64,000 nucleotides of DNA, taken from contig CATLHA010000006.1 of NCBI GenBank assembly GCA_949948745.1, positions 1-64,000 of the forward strand, read 5' to 3'. Position 1 is the stretch's first letter, and every line of letters begins with the position of its first letter. The stretch is from an uncultured Caryophanales bacterium (GTDB lineage Bacteria > Bacillota_I > Bacilli_A > RF39 > UBA660). The notes beneath the pieces were generated by a model. That model did not search any database, was not told where the DNA came from, and saw only the letters and a program-made list of their open reading frames with translations. Both the position numbers and the translations under genes were made by a program. Positions 46,555 to 55,998 of this stretch are shown piece after piece.

Positions 46555-48069
46555 ATGAAAAAAAGAATTAGTTTAATATTAATAGCATTATTCTTAATGC
46601 TTTTTTCTCCTAAGGTATATGCTGGAAGTTTAAATGTTTGGTCATCTTCCTCTTCTGTTGTAGAAGGTGGAAGTGTGACTGTTACAGTAAAGGCAAATGG
46701 TCTTGCTGGTAAATTCTCTATTACTAGTTCTAATGGTAACGTATTATCTGGTGGTACTTCTAGTGTTTGGATAGAAAACGGTTCTGTAAGTTATAAATTT
46801 CAGGCTAAGTCAACAGGAAGTGCTACTATTACAGTAAATCCAATTGATGTTGGAGATCTTTCAACCAATGGAAAATATACTGGAAGTAAATCAGTTACTA
46901 TTAAAGTTGTAAAACCAAGAGAAAAATCTAATAATAATGATTTATCAAGTTTATCTGTAGAAGGTTTTTCCCTTACACCTGATTTTTCCAAAAATCAATT
47001 AGAATATAGTGTAGAGGTACCTGCAGAAACTGAGAAAGTCAAGATTAATGCTTCTAAAGCTGATGGTTATTCTTCTATGGATGGGATAGGAGAAAAAGAG
47101 GTTAGTGAAGGGGATAATCGTTTTGAGATTAAGGTTACTTCTGAAACAGGTAAAGAAAAGATTTACGTTGTTAATGTAAATGTAAAGGATAATAATCCAA
47201 TCGAGGTAAAAATTAATGATAAGCAATATACGGTTGTGAAAAAAGCAAGTTCTTTAACAAAGCCAGAATTATTTGAAGAAAAGAAATCCACTATTGGAGA
47301 TGTTGAGGTTCCTAGTTTTTATAATGAATCCTCTAACTTAACTTTAGTTGGTCTTCGGGATGAAGATGGTAAGATTTCTTTATATATTTACGATTCTAAA
47401 AATAATTCTTATACGAAGTATCAACCTTTAACTTCTTCTAGTATTTCAATTATTTCTCTTCCAAATCAGGAAGAATTTAAAAAATATTCAAAAATCTCTG
47501 TGAAGATTGATAATGAGACTTATGAAGGATATCAAATTAATTCAAAAAGTAATTATATTTATTTATATGGTCAAAGGTTAGATAATGGAAAAAAATCTTG
47601 GTATGTTTATGATAAAGAAGAAAATACAATTCAACTTTATCAGGATGAAGAGGCAAAAAAGGTTCAAGAAGAATATGAAGAAAAATTAGAAGAAAGTAAG
47701 TTTGTTATTTTCTGTTTAGGCGGAATCTCAATTACATTACTGCTAATTATATTGATTTTGGTGCTTACTAGAAAAAGTAGTAAGAAAAAAATTAAATCTG
47801 GAAGGAAAAACAGTGAAAGAATCAAAGAGGAGATTCATAATCAAAGTACCGAAGTTAGTTCTAAAGTTCCTGAAGAAAAATTAGAATTAGAAGAAGCAAA
47901 AAAAATTGAAGATACTTTATCTGAAATTGAGGGATTACTAAATGAGGGTAAACTAGAGGTTAAGGAGGAGGATACTTCCTTTTTAGATAATACTCGAGAA
48001 AATGTAAAAAAATCTACAAAGAATAAAAAAACTAATACTTCTACAAATGAAAAAAAGAAGAAAAAATAG
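46555..48069 (+). CDS. Membrane-anchored Ig-like protein with cadherin-like beta-sandwich
   Basis: A 504-residue type I membrane protein: signal peptide ending KVYA-G (about 23), an Ig/cohesin-like domain rich in Ser, Val and Gly (24-120), a cadherin-like beta-sandwich (LSSLSVEGFSLTPDFSKNQL, about 130-215), a further unassigned domain, a membrane segment (about 382-405) and a Lys/Glu-rich cytoplasmic tail. It is only 12 bases from the dockerin gene, so the two are co-transcribed. Its first domain might receive the dockerin, though it is shorter than classical cohesins. Confidence 0.8.
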   Translation: MKKRISLILIALFLMLFSPKVYAGSLNVWSSSSSVVEGGSVTVTVKANGLAGKFSITSSNGNVLSGGTSSVWIENGSVSYKFQAKSTGSATITVNPIDVGDLSTNGKYTGSKSVTIKVVKPREKSNNNDLSSLSVEGFSLTPDFSKNQLEYSVEVPAETEKVKINASKADGYSSMDGIGEKEVSEGDNRFEIKVTSETGKEKIYVVNVNVKDNNPIEVKINDKQYTVVKKASSLTKPELFEEKKSTIGDVEVPSFYNESSNLTLVGLRDEDGKISLYIYDSKNNSYTKYQPLTSSSISIISLPNQEEFKKYSKISVKIDNETYEGYQINSKSNYIYLYGQRLDNGKKSWYVYDKEENTIQLYQDEEAKKVQEEYEEKLEESKFVIFCLGGISITLLLIILILVLTRKSSKKKIKSGRKNSERIKEEIHNQSTEVSSKVPEEKLELEEAKKIEDTLSEIEGLLNEGKLEVKEEDTSFLDNTRENVKKSTKNKKTNTSTNEKKKKK

Positions 48070-48075
48070 AAAAAT

Positions 48076-48118
48076 GAAAAAGACTTATAGGATTTTATCA
48101 TTCCTATGAGTCTTTTTT
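48076..48118. terminator. Bidirectional terminator
   Basis: AAAAAGACTTATAGGA pairs with TCCTATGAGTCTTTTT (16 pairs with one G-T type mismatch) and T runs extend on both strands. It overlaps the 3' end of the minus-strand gene. Confidence 0.8.
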
Positions 48119-48489
48119 TCGTTAAAATATTCTTTAATATTTTTATCTGTAATTTCTTTTAATCTTTCTCTTTTTGACTTAAATATCCATAAGCTTACTG
48201 TTGTTGTGATATTTAATATAAGCCAGGAAATCATATCAAGGTGAATGAAAATACGTATTCCAGTATTGATTATAATTGTTGTTATTATGAGTGGTAGCTT
48301 TACTTTTTTATATTCTATTTCTTTCTTTGTTTCTATTTGATGTAGTATTCCATATCGTATGGCTAAAAATCCAAAAGGGATTAGTACAATTTTTGGGAGA
48401 CTATAAATACTTGGAATGCCTATTATTCTGATATATTCTCCAATCATCATAATTAATATATATTTTATAATATAGGGTAGTAATTTCAT
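48085..48489 (-). CDS. Small multi-pass membrane protein
   Basis: An unrecognised 134-residue protein with about four membrane segments (residues 5-20, 30-48, 65-85, 88-105) and a basic C-terminal tail. A GGGGGA ribosome site precedes it on the minus strand. It lies 14 bases after the next minus-strand gene, so they form a pair. Confidence 0.65.
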   Translation of the reverse strand: MKLLPYIIKYILIMMIGEYIRIIGIPSIYSLPKIVLIPFGFLAIRYGILHQIETKKEIEYKKVKLPLIITTIIINTGIRIFIHLDMISWLILNITTTVSLWIFKSKRERLKEITDKNIKEYFNEKKTHRNDKIL

Positions 48490-48503
48490 ACATTTTTCCC
48501 CCT

Positions 48504-49289
48504 CTAATTTATATTAATTATACTTTTTACTTTATTTTTCTCTTTATTACTTTGTTTACTTAATAAATTTTCTTCTAATAATAAAGTAACTGCAGTATTA
48601 ATATCATCTATTGAGGATTCTCTTGTTAACATTTCTTGAAGTAATTGTGCATTTTCATTATCTTTAAAATGGAATAAAAAGTTTTTAAGTAAAATAAGAG
48701 TTGCATAATCACAGGCATTGTTAGTTGGAAGTTGCTTATTTTCTACTAGTTTTAGTTTTCCATCTTGCACTTCTTCAATATATTTTAGGTAACGAGGAAA
48801 CATTTTAGAATAATTCTTAAATTTTACTGTTTTTCCAATAAACAATGGTGGTTCTTCACTAAATGCTAGTATAGCAAATATTTCCCATACTTCGAAGTTT
48901 GAAGTGCACGTCTCAAAATTTTCATAGATAAAAGTTGATGTAGAATATGGATCTTCATTTAGTAAAAGTATTTTTAGTAATGCTTTGTTTATTGGGGTCC
49001 ATTTTGCTTTTTTTAAAAGTTTTCTTCTATTTTTTAATTTTTTCTTTTCTCTACATTCATTAATTATCGATTCGTCCATTTTTGTGATGTCTTCATTTTT
49101 CTCGTTACAATGATTATAGAATCGGTAATCACATTTTTTGCATTTTGAAGGGTAGTGTGGTTTTTCAATTTTTTCCTCGTTTTCATCTTTTAATATGGCT
49201 CTGTTTTTCTGTTTTTTCATTTTTTCTTCATCATTTTCCTGTCTACGAAGTGGTAGAGTCATCAAATATGGTGATGGGATAAATGGCAT
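48504..49289 (-). CDS. Hypothetical protein with Cys-rich zinc-like motif
   Basis: An unrecognised 261-residue soluble protein. Residues 50-66 hold CKKCDYRFYNHC, a C-x2-C-x8-C metal-binding-like cluster, with a fourth Cys at about 79. The remainder is helical and Leu/Glu/Lys-rich. AAGGAGATG is well placed upstream of ATG 49289. Confidence 0.65.
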   Translation of the reverse strand: MPFIPSPYLMTLPLRRQENDEEKMKKQKNRAILKDENEEKIEKPHYPSKCKKCDYRFYNHCNEKNEDITKMDESIINECREKKKLKNRRKLLKKAKWTPINKALLKILLLNEDPYSTSTFIYENFETCTSNFEVWEIFAILAFSEEPPLFIGKTVKFKNYSKMFPRYLKYIEEVQDGKLKLVENKQLPTNNACDYATLILLKNFLFHFKDNENAQLLQEMLTRESSIDDINTAVTLLLEENLLSKQSNKEKNKVKSIININ

Positions 49290-49340
49290 AATATCATCTC
49301 CTTCTTATTTTTATTTTATCACTTTTTGAATATAAAAAGA

Positions 49341-49360
49341 ATAAAACTCCGAATTGGAGA
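49341..49360 (-). terminator. Weak terminator (minus strand)
   Basis: CTCC-AATTC-GGAG hairpin on the minus strand followed by TTTTATTCTTTTT, just past the stop of the PASTA gene. Confidence 0.4.
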
Positions 49361-49366
49361 ATTATT

Positions 49367-50977
49367 CTATTTTCCACTACTAAGAGTAATTGTTACAGTT
49401 GTATTTTCTGGTACAGTACTGTTAGGACGCATAGATTGTCTGATTATAATATCTTTTTTTATTGTATTGCTTGCTTCATATTTATATTCACAAATTAAAT
49501 TTGCAGATTTACATTTTCTATCAATCTCTGCTTTACTCATATCCGAAAAATCTGGAACTTTAGTTGTACTTCCTTCTGAAATCGTTAGTTTTATTGTATC
49601 TGTGTTTTTAATTAATTGGTTTTCTTGATGAGAGTAAGAAATTAGTTCACCAGCCTTAAATTCAGCACTAAACTCATAATCTATCGTATATGATATTTCA
49701 TTTTCATCCGCCCATTTTCTAAAATTATCTACCGTTGTAAATTTTGGCATATAAATAGGACCTTTAGAAAGTATTACTTTTATACTATCTCCAACTTCAA
49801 TTGTATCTCCATATTTTCTTGAAGATTCAATTAATTTTCCTTTTTTTATCGTATCATCATATTGTTCAATTAAATTTAATTTAATTTTATTTTCTGATGC
49901 CCAACTATTTATTTCTTTAATTGTCATTTCATTAAAATTGGGAATTGATATTTTTTGATTTCTCGCTAATGTTAATGTTGTTACTGGATTTTTTGTTACA
50001 TCAAATACTTTTCCTTTTTTGTCTTTTTGTTTGATTACAGTTCCTTGTTCAAATTCTTCGCTATATCCATATAAAAATTCATAAGAAATTCTATTTCTTT
50101 TTAACCAAGTTGTTGCATGGAACTCATCCATTCCAACTAAATCAATCATTGTTGCGTATTTAAATTCATTTTCTTTTCCTAGAGAAGCTTTTACTTTTAG
50201 TGGTTCTGTTCTTTTAATTGTACTTTCAATATTTTGTGAGAATACAACATCTCTTTTTACTTCATTATGAAATTCAAAATCAATACTAACATTTAATAAA
50301 CGATTTTCGTCTACATACTCGATAACTTTATCTATATTCCAACCTATCATATTTGGTATACTCATTTCTTTGTTTGGATTAGGACCATCAGATATTGTTA
50401 TGGTGATTTTTTCTACTTTTTTTAACTTAGTTCCAGGTTCTACATCTTGTTTAATTACTTTATATTGTTCTATTGTTTCACTGTTTTCATATACCTGATT
50501 GATTGTTATATCATTATCATTTGCCCAACTCATTACTTCTGAGATATCCTTCTTTGTAAAATCTAACACAACTTCTTCTTTTCCAAAATGTATAATATCA
50601 GCACCTACTAATAAATTCAAACTACTATAAATTGAAAGCAAGATAGATGCGATAATTACAAAAATGCGACTTTTTTTACTATTTGCGAATAGATTCGTGA
50701 AAACAAAGAAGATGGTAAATATAGCGAGGATAAATGTACTAACAATATTTATTAATTGTGTCATTATATTTTCACTATTTAATACCGTTTGAATAGAGTA
50801 TGCTACCATCAGTACTAAGGATAGTGATAAGAAGACATAAGTTACAATTTTTAAAAGATTATTTTTCTTATTGTTTTCTTCCTGTTCTAATTCCTTTAAT
50901 TTTTCTTGTTTCTTTTGTTCAATTTCATCTAGCATCCATTTTTTTTCTTGTTCTTTCAAACCATTTCTATTATCCAC
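49367..50977 (-). CDS. PASTA-repeat membrane protein without kinase domain
   Basis: A 536-residue protein with a charged coiled coil (about 5-42), three membrane segments (about 43-150) and about six external PASTA repeats of 60-70 residues (from about 155; units open MSIPNMIGWNIDK, ISIPNFNEMTIKE, VPDFSDMSKAEID). PASTA repeats bind peptidoglycan or muropeptides and are usually the ectodomain of PknB-type kinases or of penicillin-binding proteins, neither of which is present. It starts at GTG 50977 (GAGGTGAT upstream). It could be a wall sensor whose output is the coiled coil. Confidence 0.85.
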   Translation of the reverse strand: MDNRNGLKEQEKKWMLDEIEQKKQEKLKELEQEENNKKNNLLKIVTYVFLSLSLVLMVAYSIQTVLNSENIMTQLINIVSTFILAIFTIFFVFTNLFANSKKSRIFVIIASILLSIYSSLNLLVGADIIHFGKEEVVLDFTKKDISEVMSWANDNDITINQVYENSETIEQYKVIKQDVEPGTKLKKVEKITITISDGPNPNKEMSIPNMIGWNIDKVIEYVDENRLLNVSIDFEFHNEVKRDVVFSQNIESTIKRTEPLKVKASLGKENEFKYATMIDLVGMDEFHATTWLKRNRISYEFLYGYSEEFEQGTVIKQKDKKGKVFDVTKNPVTTLTLARNQKISIPNFNEMTIKEINSWASENKIKLNLIEQYDDTIKKGKLIESSRKYGDTIEVGDSIKVILSKGPIYMPKFTTVDNFRKWADENEISYTIDYEFSAEFKAGELISYSHQENQLIKNTDTIKLTISEGSTTKVPDFSDMSKAEIDRKCKSANLICEYKYEASNTIKKDIIIRQSMRPNSTVPENTTVTITLSSGK

Positions 50978-51113
50978 AATATCACCTCTATTTTCATTAT
51001 ATAATAAAATAAGAAATAAAAATATGAAGATTTATAATTTATTTATAAAAAGTGTCGAATTCTTAAAAAAAGTTTTCAAATATGGTATACTTATATTATC
51101 GGGGGAAATCATT

Positions 51114-51833
51114 ATGAAACAAAAATCTACTAGAAAAACATTTCAAATGTCTAAAGAAACTCTACAAAAAATTATTTCTTTGATTACTATGTTTTTATCT
51201 TTTTTTGTTTTGAATTCATATTTACAATATATAGCAGGAGTTTCATTGTTTAAGATTCCAAAGCTTTGGATTATAAATACATTTTTTACTATTAGTTGGA
51301 TTTTTCTAATTATTGGGATTATTTATGTTTTTCAAGGAATATTTCAAAGGGTTCTATACATTACTATATTTGTTATATTTTCTATTATTTCTTATTTAGA
51401 ATCTGTATCTTTTTCCATTGCTGGAGAGTTTTTGCCATTTTCTGAAATGAATTTTACATTAAAAGAGATGTTTCAAGTTACAAATGAAAACTTTATATTG
51501 GTAATACTTATTAGTATTTTTCTTTCTTTTGTTACTTGTTATTTATTGAAAAAAGCTGTAGTTAAAAAAAGAAATTTTTATGAGCTTTCATTTTTTCTTT
51601 TATTAATTTTCTTTTATTTTGGAGTATGTCGTTTTGTTGCTTATTATTCTATGGGTCCTAGAATTGTTTATTCTAGTGGGAAAACTTCTGATGATTGGAA
51701 GAGTATTTATCTAAAGAGGAAAGATTTAAATCAAGATTTTAAAATTTCAGGATTGTATGATTTTACTATGAAGGAATGGACTTTTACTATTTTAAAACAA
51801 GTGAATCAAACGATTGACTATTTGAAGGATTAG
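51114..51833 (+). CDS. Multi-pass membrane protein (sulfatase N-domain-like, no catalytic part)
   Basis: A 239-residue protein with about five membrane segments and a short external C-terminus. The start ATG 51114 is set by GGGGGAAA. The tail (GPRIVYSSGKTSDDWKSIYL ... ISGLYDFTMKEWTFT) resembles the linker found before the catalytic domain of LTA-synthase-like sulfatases, but the protein ends there. It may be a natural stand-alone membrane module or a shortened enzyme. It heads the polysaccharide cluster. Confidence 0.6.
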   Translation: MKQKSTRKTFQMSKETLQKIISLITMFLSFFVLNSYLQYIAGVSLFKIPKLWIINTFFTISWIFLIIGIIYVFQGIFQRVLYITIFVIFSIISYLESVSFSIAGEFLPFSEMNFTLKEMFQVTNENFILVILISIFLSFVTCYLLKKAVVKKRNFYELSFFLLLIFFYFGVCRFVAYYSMGPRIVYSSGKTSDDWKSIYLKRKDLNQDFKISGLYDFTMKEWTFTILKQVNQTIDYLKD

Positions 51834-51843
51834 GAGGATTATT

Positions 51844-53511
51844 ATGAATTTAAAGAATGTAAAAGAAAGTGGAATATTAATTTTTATATTTTTAGTTTTC
51901 TTGTTTGTTGGACCTAGTATTTTATTTTTCTTAAAAGTGCCTATCTTAAGTATCAATGTACTTATCTATTTTACTTTGGCATGTCTTTCTTATTATTTTA
52001 TTTGTACTTGTATTAAAAAGGAAAAGGTGGCTTTATTTCATTTTTCTAAATCTATTTGTCTTGCATCCATTGTGATTGTTTTTTCTTTATTTCTATCCTG
52101 TTTTTTGTTTGATAGATCAAGTGATGGAGATACCTATCATAAAGATGCGATTGGTGTATTAAAAGAAGGATTTAATCCAGTTTATTCTTCTAGCTTAGAT
52201 TTTATTAAAGATAGAAAAGATGATAGTAAAAATTTAACAACGTATAGTATTTGGACTGATCATTATGCGAAGGCTAACTGGGTAATTGCCGCTAATTTAT
52301 ATAGTTTTACAGGAAATATTGAATCAGCAAAGGCTATGAATTTTTTAAGCTTATATGTTTTATTTATGTTTATATATTTCGCTTTTTCGGAAAAATGGGG
52401 ATGGAAAAAGGCTTTTGTCTTTGCTTTTATTGTTACGTTTAATCCAATTACTGCTAGTCAGCTATACACTTTTTATAATGACTTTCTAGTTTGTGTATAT
52501 TTATTCCTTACGATATTCTTTTTACTACAACTGGATAAAAAAGAAACAAAGGAATTATGGATATATTATGGACTTTGTTTCTTATTACTTTCAAATTTAA
52601 AATTTAATGGATTAGGATATTTGCTCGTATTTAGTTTCTTCTTTATGTGTAGAAAATTATATTTTGCTTGGAAAGATAAACAATTTCTCTTAGTTTTTCG
52701 TAAACTTGTATGTATTTTTATTCCATTATTTATAACTTCTTTATTAGTTGTAGGATATCCAACTTATGTAAAAAATACAATTGATCATAAGACTCCATTC
52801 TTTCCATTATATGGAGAAGGAAAGCAAGATATTATGACACAACAACAACCTAAGAAATTTAGTAAGATGTTGCCTGTTCAGAAATTATTTTATTCAACGT
52901 TTTCTAAAGTAAATAATCTTAGGGAAAATGATAATTTAGATTTAAAAGTACCATTTAGTATTTCAAAATCGGAAATTGTTCCAGCTACATCTTATGATTT
53001 AAGAATTAGTGGATTTGGTGTATGGTTTAGTGGAATTTTGTGTATCAGTATTTTATTACTTGGATTCTTCTATTCGAAATATAAAAAAGATAGTCGCTTG
53101 ATATTTACCTTAGGTATTACTATTCTACTGCTTCTTTTGATGAATGAAAGCTGGTGGGCTAGATATACTCCACATTTTTACTTATTTATTTTAGCTTCTG
53201 TATATATATTATTTGAATATGGGAACCATAAAAATAAGAAAATTCATTCTGTTTATGTTTTGCTTATTATTTTTAATATGTTGTTACCATTCTTAGGAAA
53301 TAGTTATTATGTTCTTACAAATAGTTTAAAAATCCATAATCAAATGCGCTCTTTAAGAGATAAAGAAATTATGCTTGACGTTCATGGATATCATGGAATT
53401 GTTTACAATTTTAAAGATTATCATATTTCTTATCAATTAAAAGAAGGAATTTCTTCCGATAAAGTTTTTTATGATATGGTAGATTATCAGGTGATTTCTA
53501 ATGACAAATAA
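51844..53511 (+). CDS. GT-C-like integral membrane glycosyltransferase
   Basis: A 555-residue protein with about 11-12 membrane segments and an external loop after the third segment with SSDGDTYHKDAIG, resembling the acidic catalytic loop of GT-C enzymes. Such proteins transfer sugars from lipid donors. It lies 10 bases after the preceding gene and overlaps the next by 11 bases, within the polysaccharide cluster. No exact family was recognised. Confidence 0.68.
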   Translation: MNLKNVKESGILIFIFLVFLFVGPSILFFLKVPILSINVLIYFTLACLSYYFICTCIKKEKVALFHFSKSICLASIVIVFSLFLSCFLFDRSSDGDTYHKDAIGVLKEGFNPVYSSSLDFIKDRKDDSKNLTTYSIWTDHYAKANWVIAANLYSFTGNIESAKAMNFLSLYVLFMFIYFAFSEKWGWKKAFVFAFIVTFNPITASQLYTFYNDFLVCVYLFLTIFFLLQLDKKETKELWIYYGLCFLLLSNLKFNGLGYLLVFSFFFMCRKLYFAWKDKQFLLVFRKLVCIFIPLFITSLLVVGYPTYVKNTIDHKTPFFPLYGEGKQDIMTQQQPKKFSKMLPVQKLFYSTFSKVNNLRENDNLDLKVPFSISKSEIVPATSYDLRISGFGVWFSGILCISILLLGFFYSKYKKDSRLIFTLGITILLLLLMNESWWARYTPHFYLFILASVYILFEYGNHKNKKIHSVYVLLIIFNMLLPFLGNSYYVLTNSLKIHNQMRSLRDKEIMLDVHGYHGIVYNFKDYHISYQLKEGISSDKVFYDMVDYQVISNDK

Positions 53512-54691
53512 AAAAATAAAGAATATTGATTTTTTTAGTATTTTCTTACTACTTGGACCTATTCTTGATGTAATGAGTTTTTTAGAAGTAGGTGGGAAGT
53601 TTTCTGTTAGTATTATTGTTAGGACCTTATTTTTAGGTTTTCTTATCCTTTTATTATTAAGAAAAAAAGAAAGTTATTTAGAACTTGGACTTGTTCTCCT
53701 TGTTAGTGCTTTCCTATTTGGATTTTCTTATTTTATATTAAAACAAGGATTTGTTGTGTGTCTTTCTTCTATCTTAAAACTTATTTATTTACCAATTGTA
53801 CTTCTTTATTTTAAGAATTATACTTGGGATTCTGATAAGATGAAAACGCTTGAAATAGTTTTATTTATGTATTTATCTATATTTTTACTTTCCTATGTTA
53901 CAGGTGTTGGTAGTAATGCTTATTTAGAAACAGATGGAAAAAGTGGTTTTAAGGGATTGTTTTCTTCTATCAATGAATTTAGTGCGATTGTTGTATCTTT
54001 ATTGTTTTTAGTAGGAACTTTTCTTAAGAAAAACAAAAATTATATTCGTTTGAGTATTCTAATATTATTTAGTCTTATTACTAGCTTACTCATCGGTACT
54101 AAGGTATTATTGGGTGGAATTTTATTTACATTGCTTTATTTTATATATTTGGATAGAAAAAAAATGTTTTTTAATCAAAAGGTTCAGGTTAAAGTACTTA
54201 TTTGTATTATCAGTCTTGTTTTCTTAATAGGTGGTGGTTTTTTATTTACTAAGACTAGGACCTATCAAAATATGAAAATTCAACAGAACTTTTTTCATGC
54301 CGATCGTGTGTTTTCTTATGAATTTTTAAATCGAGTAGTATTTAATGATCGTTTGACATTTTTAGAAGAAAATTTTGAGTTTTATAAAGAACAGAATATT
54401 TCCAAGAAACTTTTAGGGATTGGAATAGGAGAATATGAAGTAAAGATGGTAGAAATTGATATTTTTGACTTATTGTTTCGATATGGTATGATAGGAGTAT
54501 CACTTTTTATGTTTATTTTTATATTTAGAATGGGATTTCAGTCTATGAATATTGAAGCACTTATTTCTTCTATATTATTGATTCTTATTTCTTGTACTAG
54601 TGGACATGTGTTATTTTATCCAGCAGTGACTATTTATTTTGGTTGCTTTTCTACAATGAAAAGGGGAGCAAAAGAACAAAGGTTAAAATAA
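53501..54691 (+). CDS. O-antigen polymerase/ligase-like membrane protein (Wzy-like)
   Basis: A 396-residue protein with about ten membrane segments and one large external loop (about 270-320) containing RLTFLEENFEFYKE and LLGIGIGEYEVKMVEIDIFD. The short-loop Leu-Gly-Ile-Gly motif before a conserved acidic region is typical of Wzy/WaaL polymerases that join polysaccharide repeats. It overlaps the upstream gene, so they form one operon. Confidence 0.78.
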   Translation: MTNKKIKNIDFFSIFLLLGPILDVMSFLEVGGKFSVSIIVRTLFLGFLILLLLRKKESYLELGLVLLVSAFLFGFSYFILKQGFVVCLSSILKLIYLPIVLLYFKNYTWDSDKMKTLEIVLFMYLSIFLLSYVTGVGSNAYLETDGKSGFKGLFSSINEFSAIVVSLLFLVGTFLKKNKNYIRLSILILFSLITSLLIGTKVLLGGILFTLLYFIYLDRKKMFFNQKVQVKVLICIISLVFLIGGGFLFTKTRTYQNMKIQQNFFHADRVFSYEFLNRVVFNDRLTFLEENFEFYKEQNISKKLLGIGIGEYEVKMVEIDIFDLLFRYGMIGVSLFMFIFIFRMGFQSMNIEALISSILLILISCTSGHVLFYPAVTIYFGCFSTMKRGAKEQRLK

Positions 54692-54718
54692 AGAAAATGA
54701 TAAGAGTTGGAGGTTTTT

Positions 54719-55582
54719 ATGAAAACAGGAATGTTAATTGTCAATTATAATGATTATTCATCAACGAAGAAGTTATTAGATAATATACGTTCATTTCGAG
54801 TTTTTGATATGGTTGTAGTTGTAGATAATCGTTCTACTGATGATTCCTTGAAAAAACTAAAAAAATTGAAGATTTCTAATTTCTCTGTTTTAGAAATGAA
54901 AGATAATTTAGGATATTCAGCCGCAATTAATTTTGGTAGTAAGTATCTAATTCAAGAACTTGGAGAATGTAATATTGTCGTATCCAACCCAGACGTTTTA
55001 ATCACAAAAGAAAAAGATATTAAGGAACTTCTATCAGTTTTAAGAAATGAAAAAGTGGGAGCTGTTGGTCCTACAATTTTAGAGCATGGAAACTTAAATC
55101 GTGGATGGAAGAATCCCTCTCCATTATTAGATTCCGTACTTAATCTTCCATATCTTCATCGTTTTATTAGAAATAAAAAAATGATGTATTCTCCTACATA
55201 CTATAGTGGAGATATTTCTCAGGTAGATGTTATTTCAGGGTGCTTCTTTTGTATTTCTTCTAAGGTTTTAGAACAAATAGGTTTTCTTGACGAAAATGTT
55301 TTCTTATATTATGAAGAAAATATTCTATCAAAAAAACTAGAAGAGATTGGGCTTTCTTGTTATGTCAATAATCAGACACTAATTGCGCATAATCATTCTG
55401 TGACAATCGATAAAAGTATGAAGAAAATCAAAAAATATAAAGCACAAAAGAAAAGCCAATACTACTTTCACGTTAATTATCAACATGCCAATTCTTTTGA
55501 AAAATTTTGTTTAAAAGGGTCTAGATATATTTCAGAAGTTATTCTATCTATTTATTACTTTGTAATTGATTTATTTAGGTAA
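54719..55582 (+). CDS. Family 2 glycosyltransferase
   Basis: A 287-residue GT-A enzyme of the rhamnosyltransferase type. The N-terminal NYNDYSSTKKLL is followed by VVVDNRSTDDS, DNLGYSAAINFGSKYL and the SNPDVLIT motif near 85. ISGCFFCISSKVLEQIGFLD and FLYYEENILSKKL are further family patterns. It probably adds a sugar during polysaccharide synthesis. ATG 54719 is set by TTGGAGG five bases upstream; it has an N-terminal catalytic domain and one C-terminal hydrophobic stretch. Confidence 0.88.
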   Translation: MKTGMLIVNYNDYSSTKKLLDNIRSFRVFDMVVVVDNRSTDDSLKKLKKLKISNFSVLEMKDNLGYSAAINFGSKYLIQELGECNIVVSNPDVLITKEKDIKELLSVLRNEKVGAVGPTILEHGNLNRGWKNPSPLLDSVLNLPYLHRFIRNKKMMYSPTYYSGDISQVDVISGCFFCISSKVLEQIGFLDENVFLYYEENILSKKLEEIGLSCYVNNQTLIAHNHSVTIDKSMKKIKKYKAQKKSQYYFHVNYQHANSFEKFCLKGSRYISEVILSIYYFVIDLFR

Positions 55583-55666
55583 ATTATATTTTCATTATTT
55601 ACGGTATTTTTTCTACAATTCTCCCATATTATTTTTATATAATTATAAATAGGAGGAGGTGGAAAT

Positions 55667-55912
55667 ATCGAAATTAAACTAATAGGTTCTAATTGTAGTA
55701 ACGGAATGAAGTTAAAAAAAGAATTAGATCGCGTAAAAAAGAACAGTGAATTCAAAATTAATATTGTAGAGATGAATGATGATAATTTTAAGAAAAGATA
55801 TCGTATTCAAAATATTCCAGCATTAGTAATTGATGGTAAGGTTGTTAGTGAAGGAAAAATTTTGTGTGAACGTGAGTTAAAAAGAATGATTTCTTTATAT
55901 AGCATTTCTTAA
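55667..55912 (+). CDS. Small thioredoxin-like protein with apparent AUC start
   Basis: A 70-80 residue thioredoxin-fold protein (EIKLIGSNCSNGMKLKKEL ... IQNIPALVIDGKVVSEG), resembling the small redox-active MTH895-type family. AGGAGGAGGTGG lies at 55651-55662, and the codon that fits the family's N-terminus and the ribosome site is ATC at 55667. The next in-frame ATG is 55706, which would delete the first beta strand and the Cys. Only one Cys of the usual CxxC is kept (NCSNG). Either AUC is used as a rare start, or this is an ATG-to-ATC mutation. Confidence 0.6.
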   Translation: MEIKLIGSNCSNGMKLKKELDRVKKNSEFKINIVEMNDDNFKKRYRIQNIPALVIDGKVVSEGKILCERELKRMISLYSIS

Positions 55913-55998
55913 ATTATATAAGATACAAATTTTATAGAAACAGTTTTATTTTAAATCTGTTTCTTTTTTTGGTATAATTAGTATAGAGGTGTTAGAAT

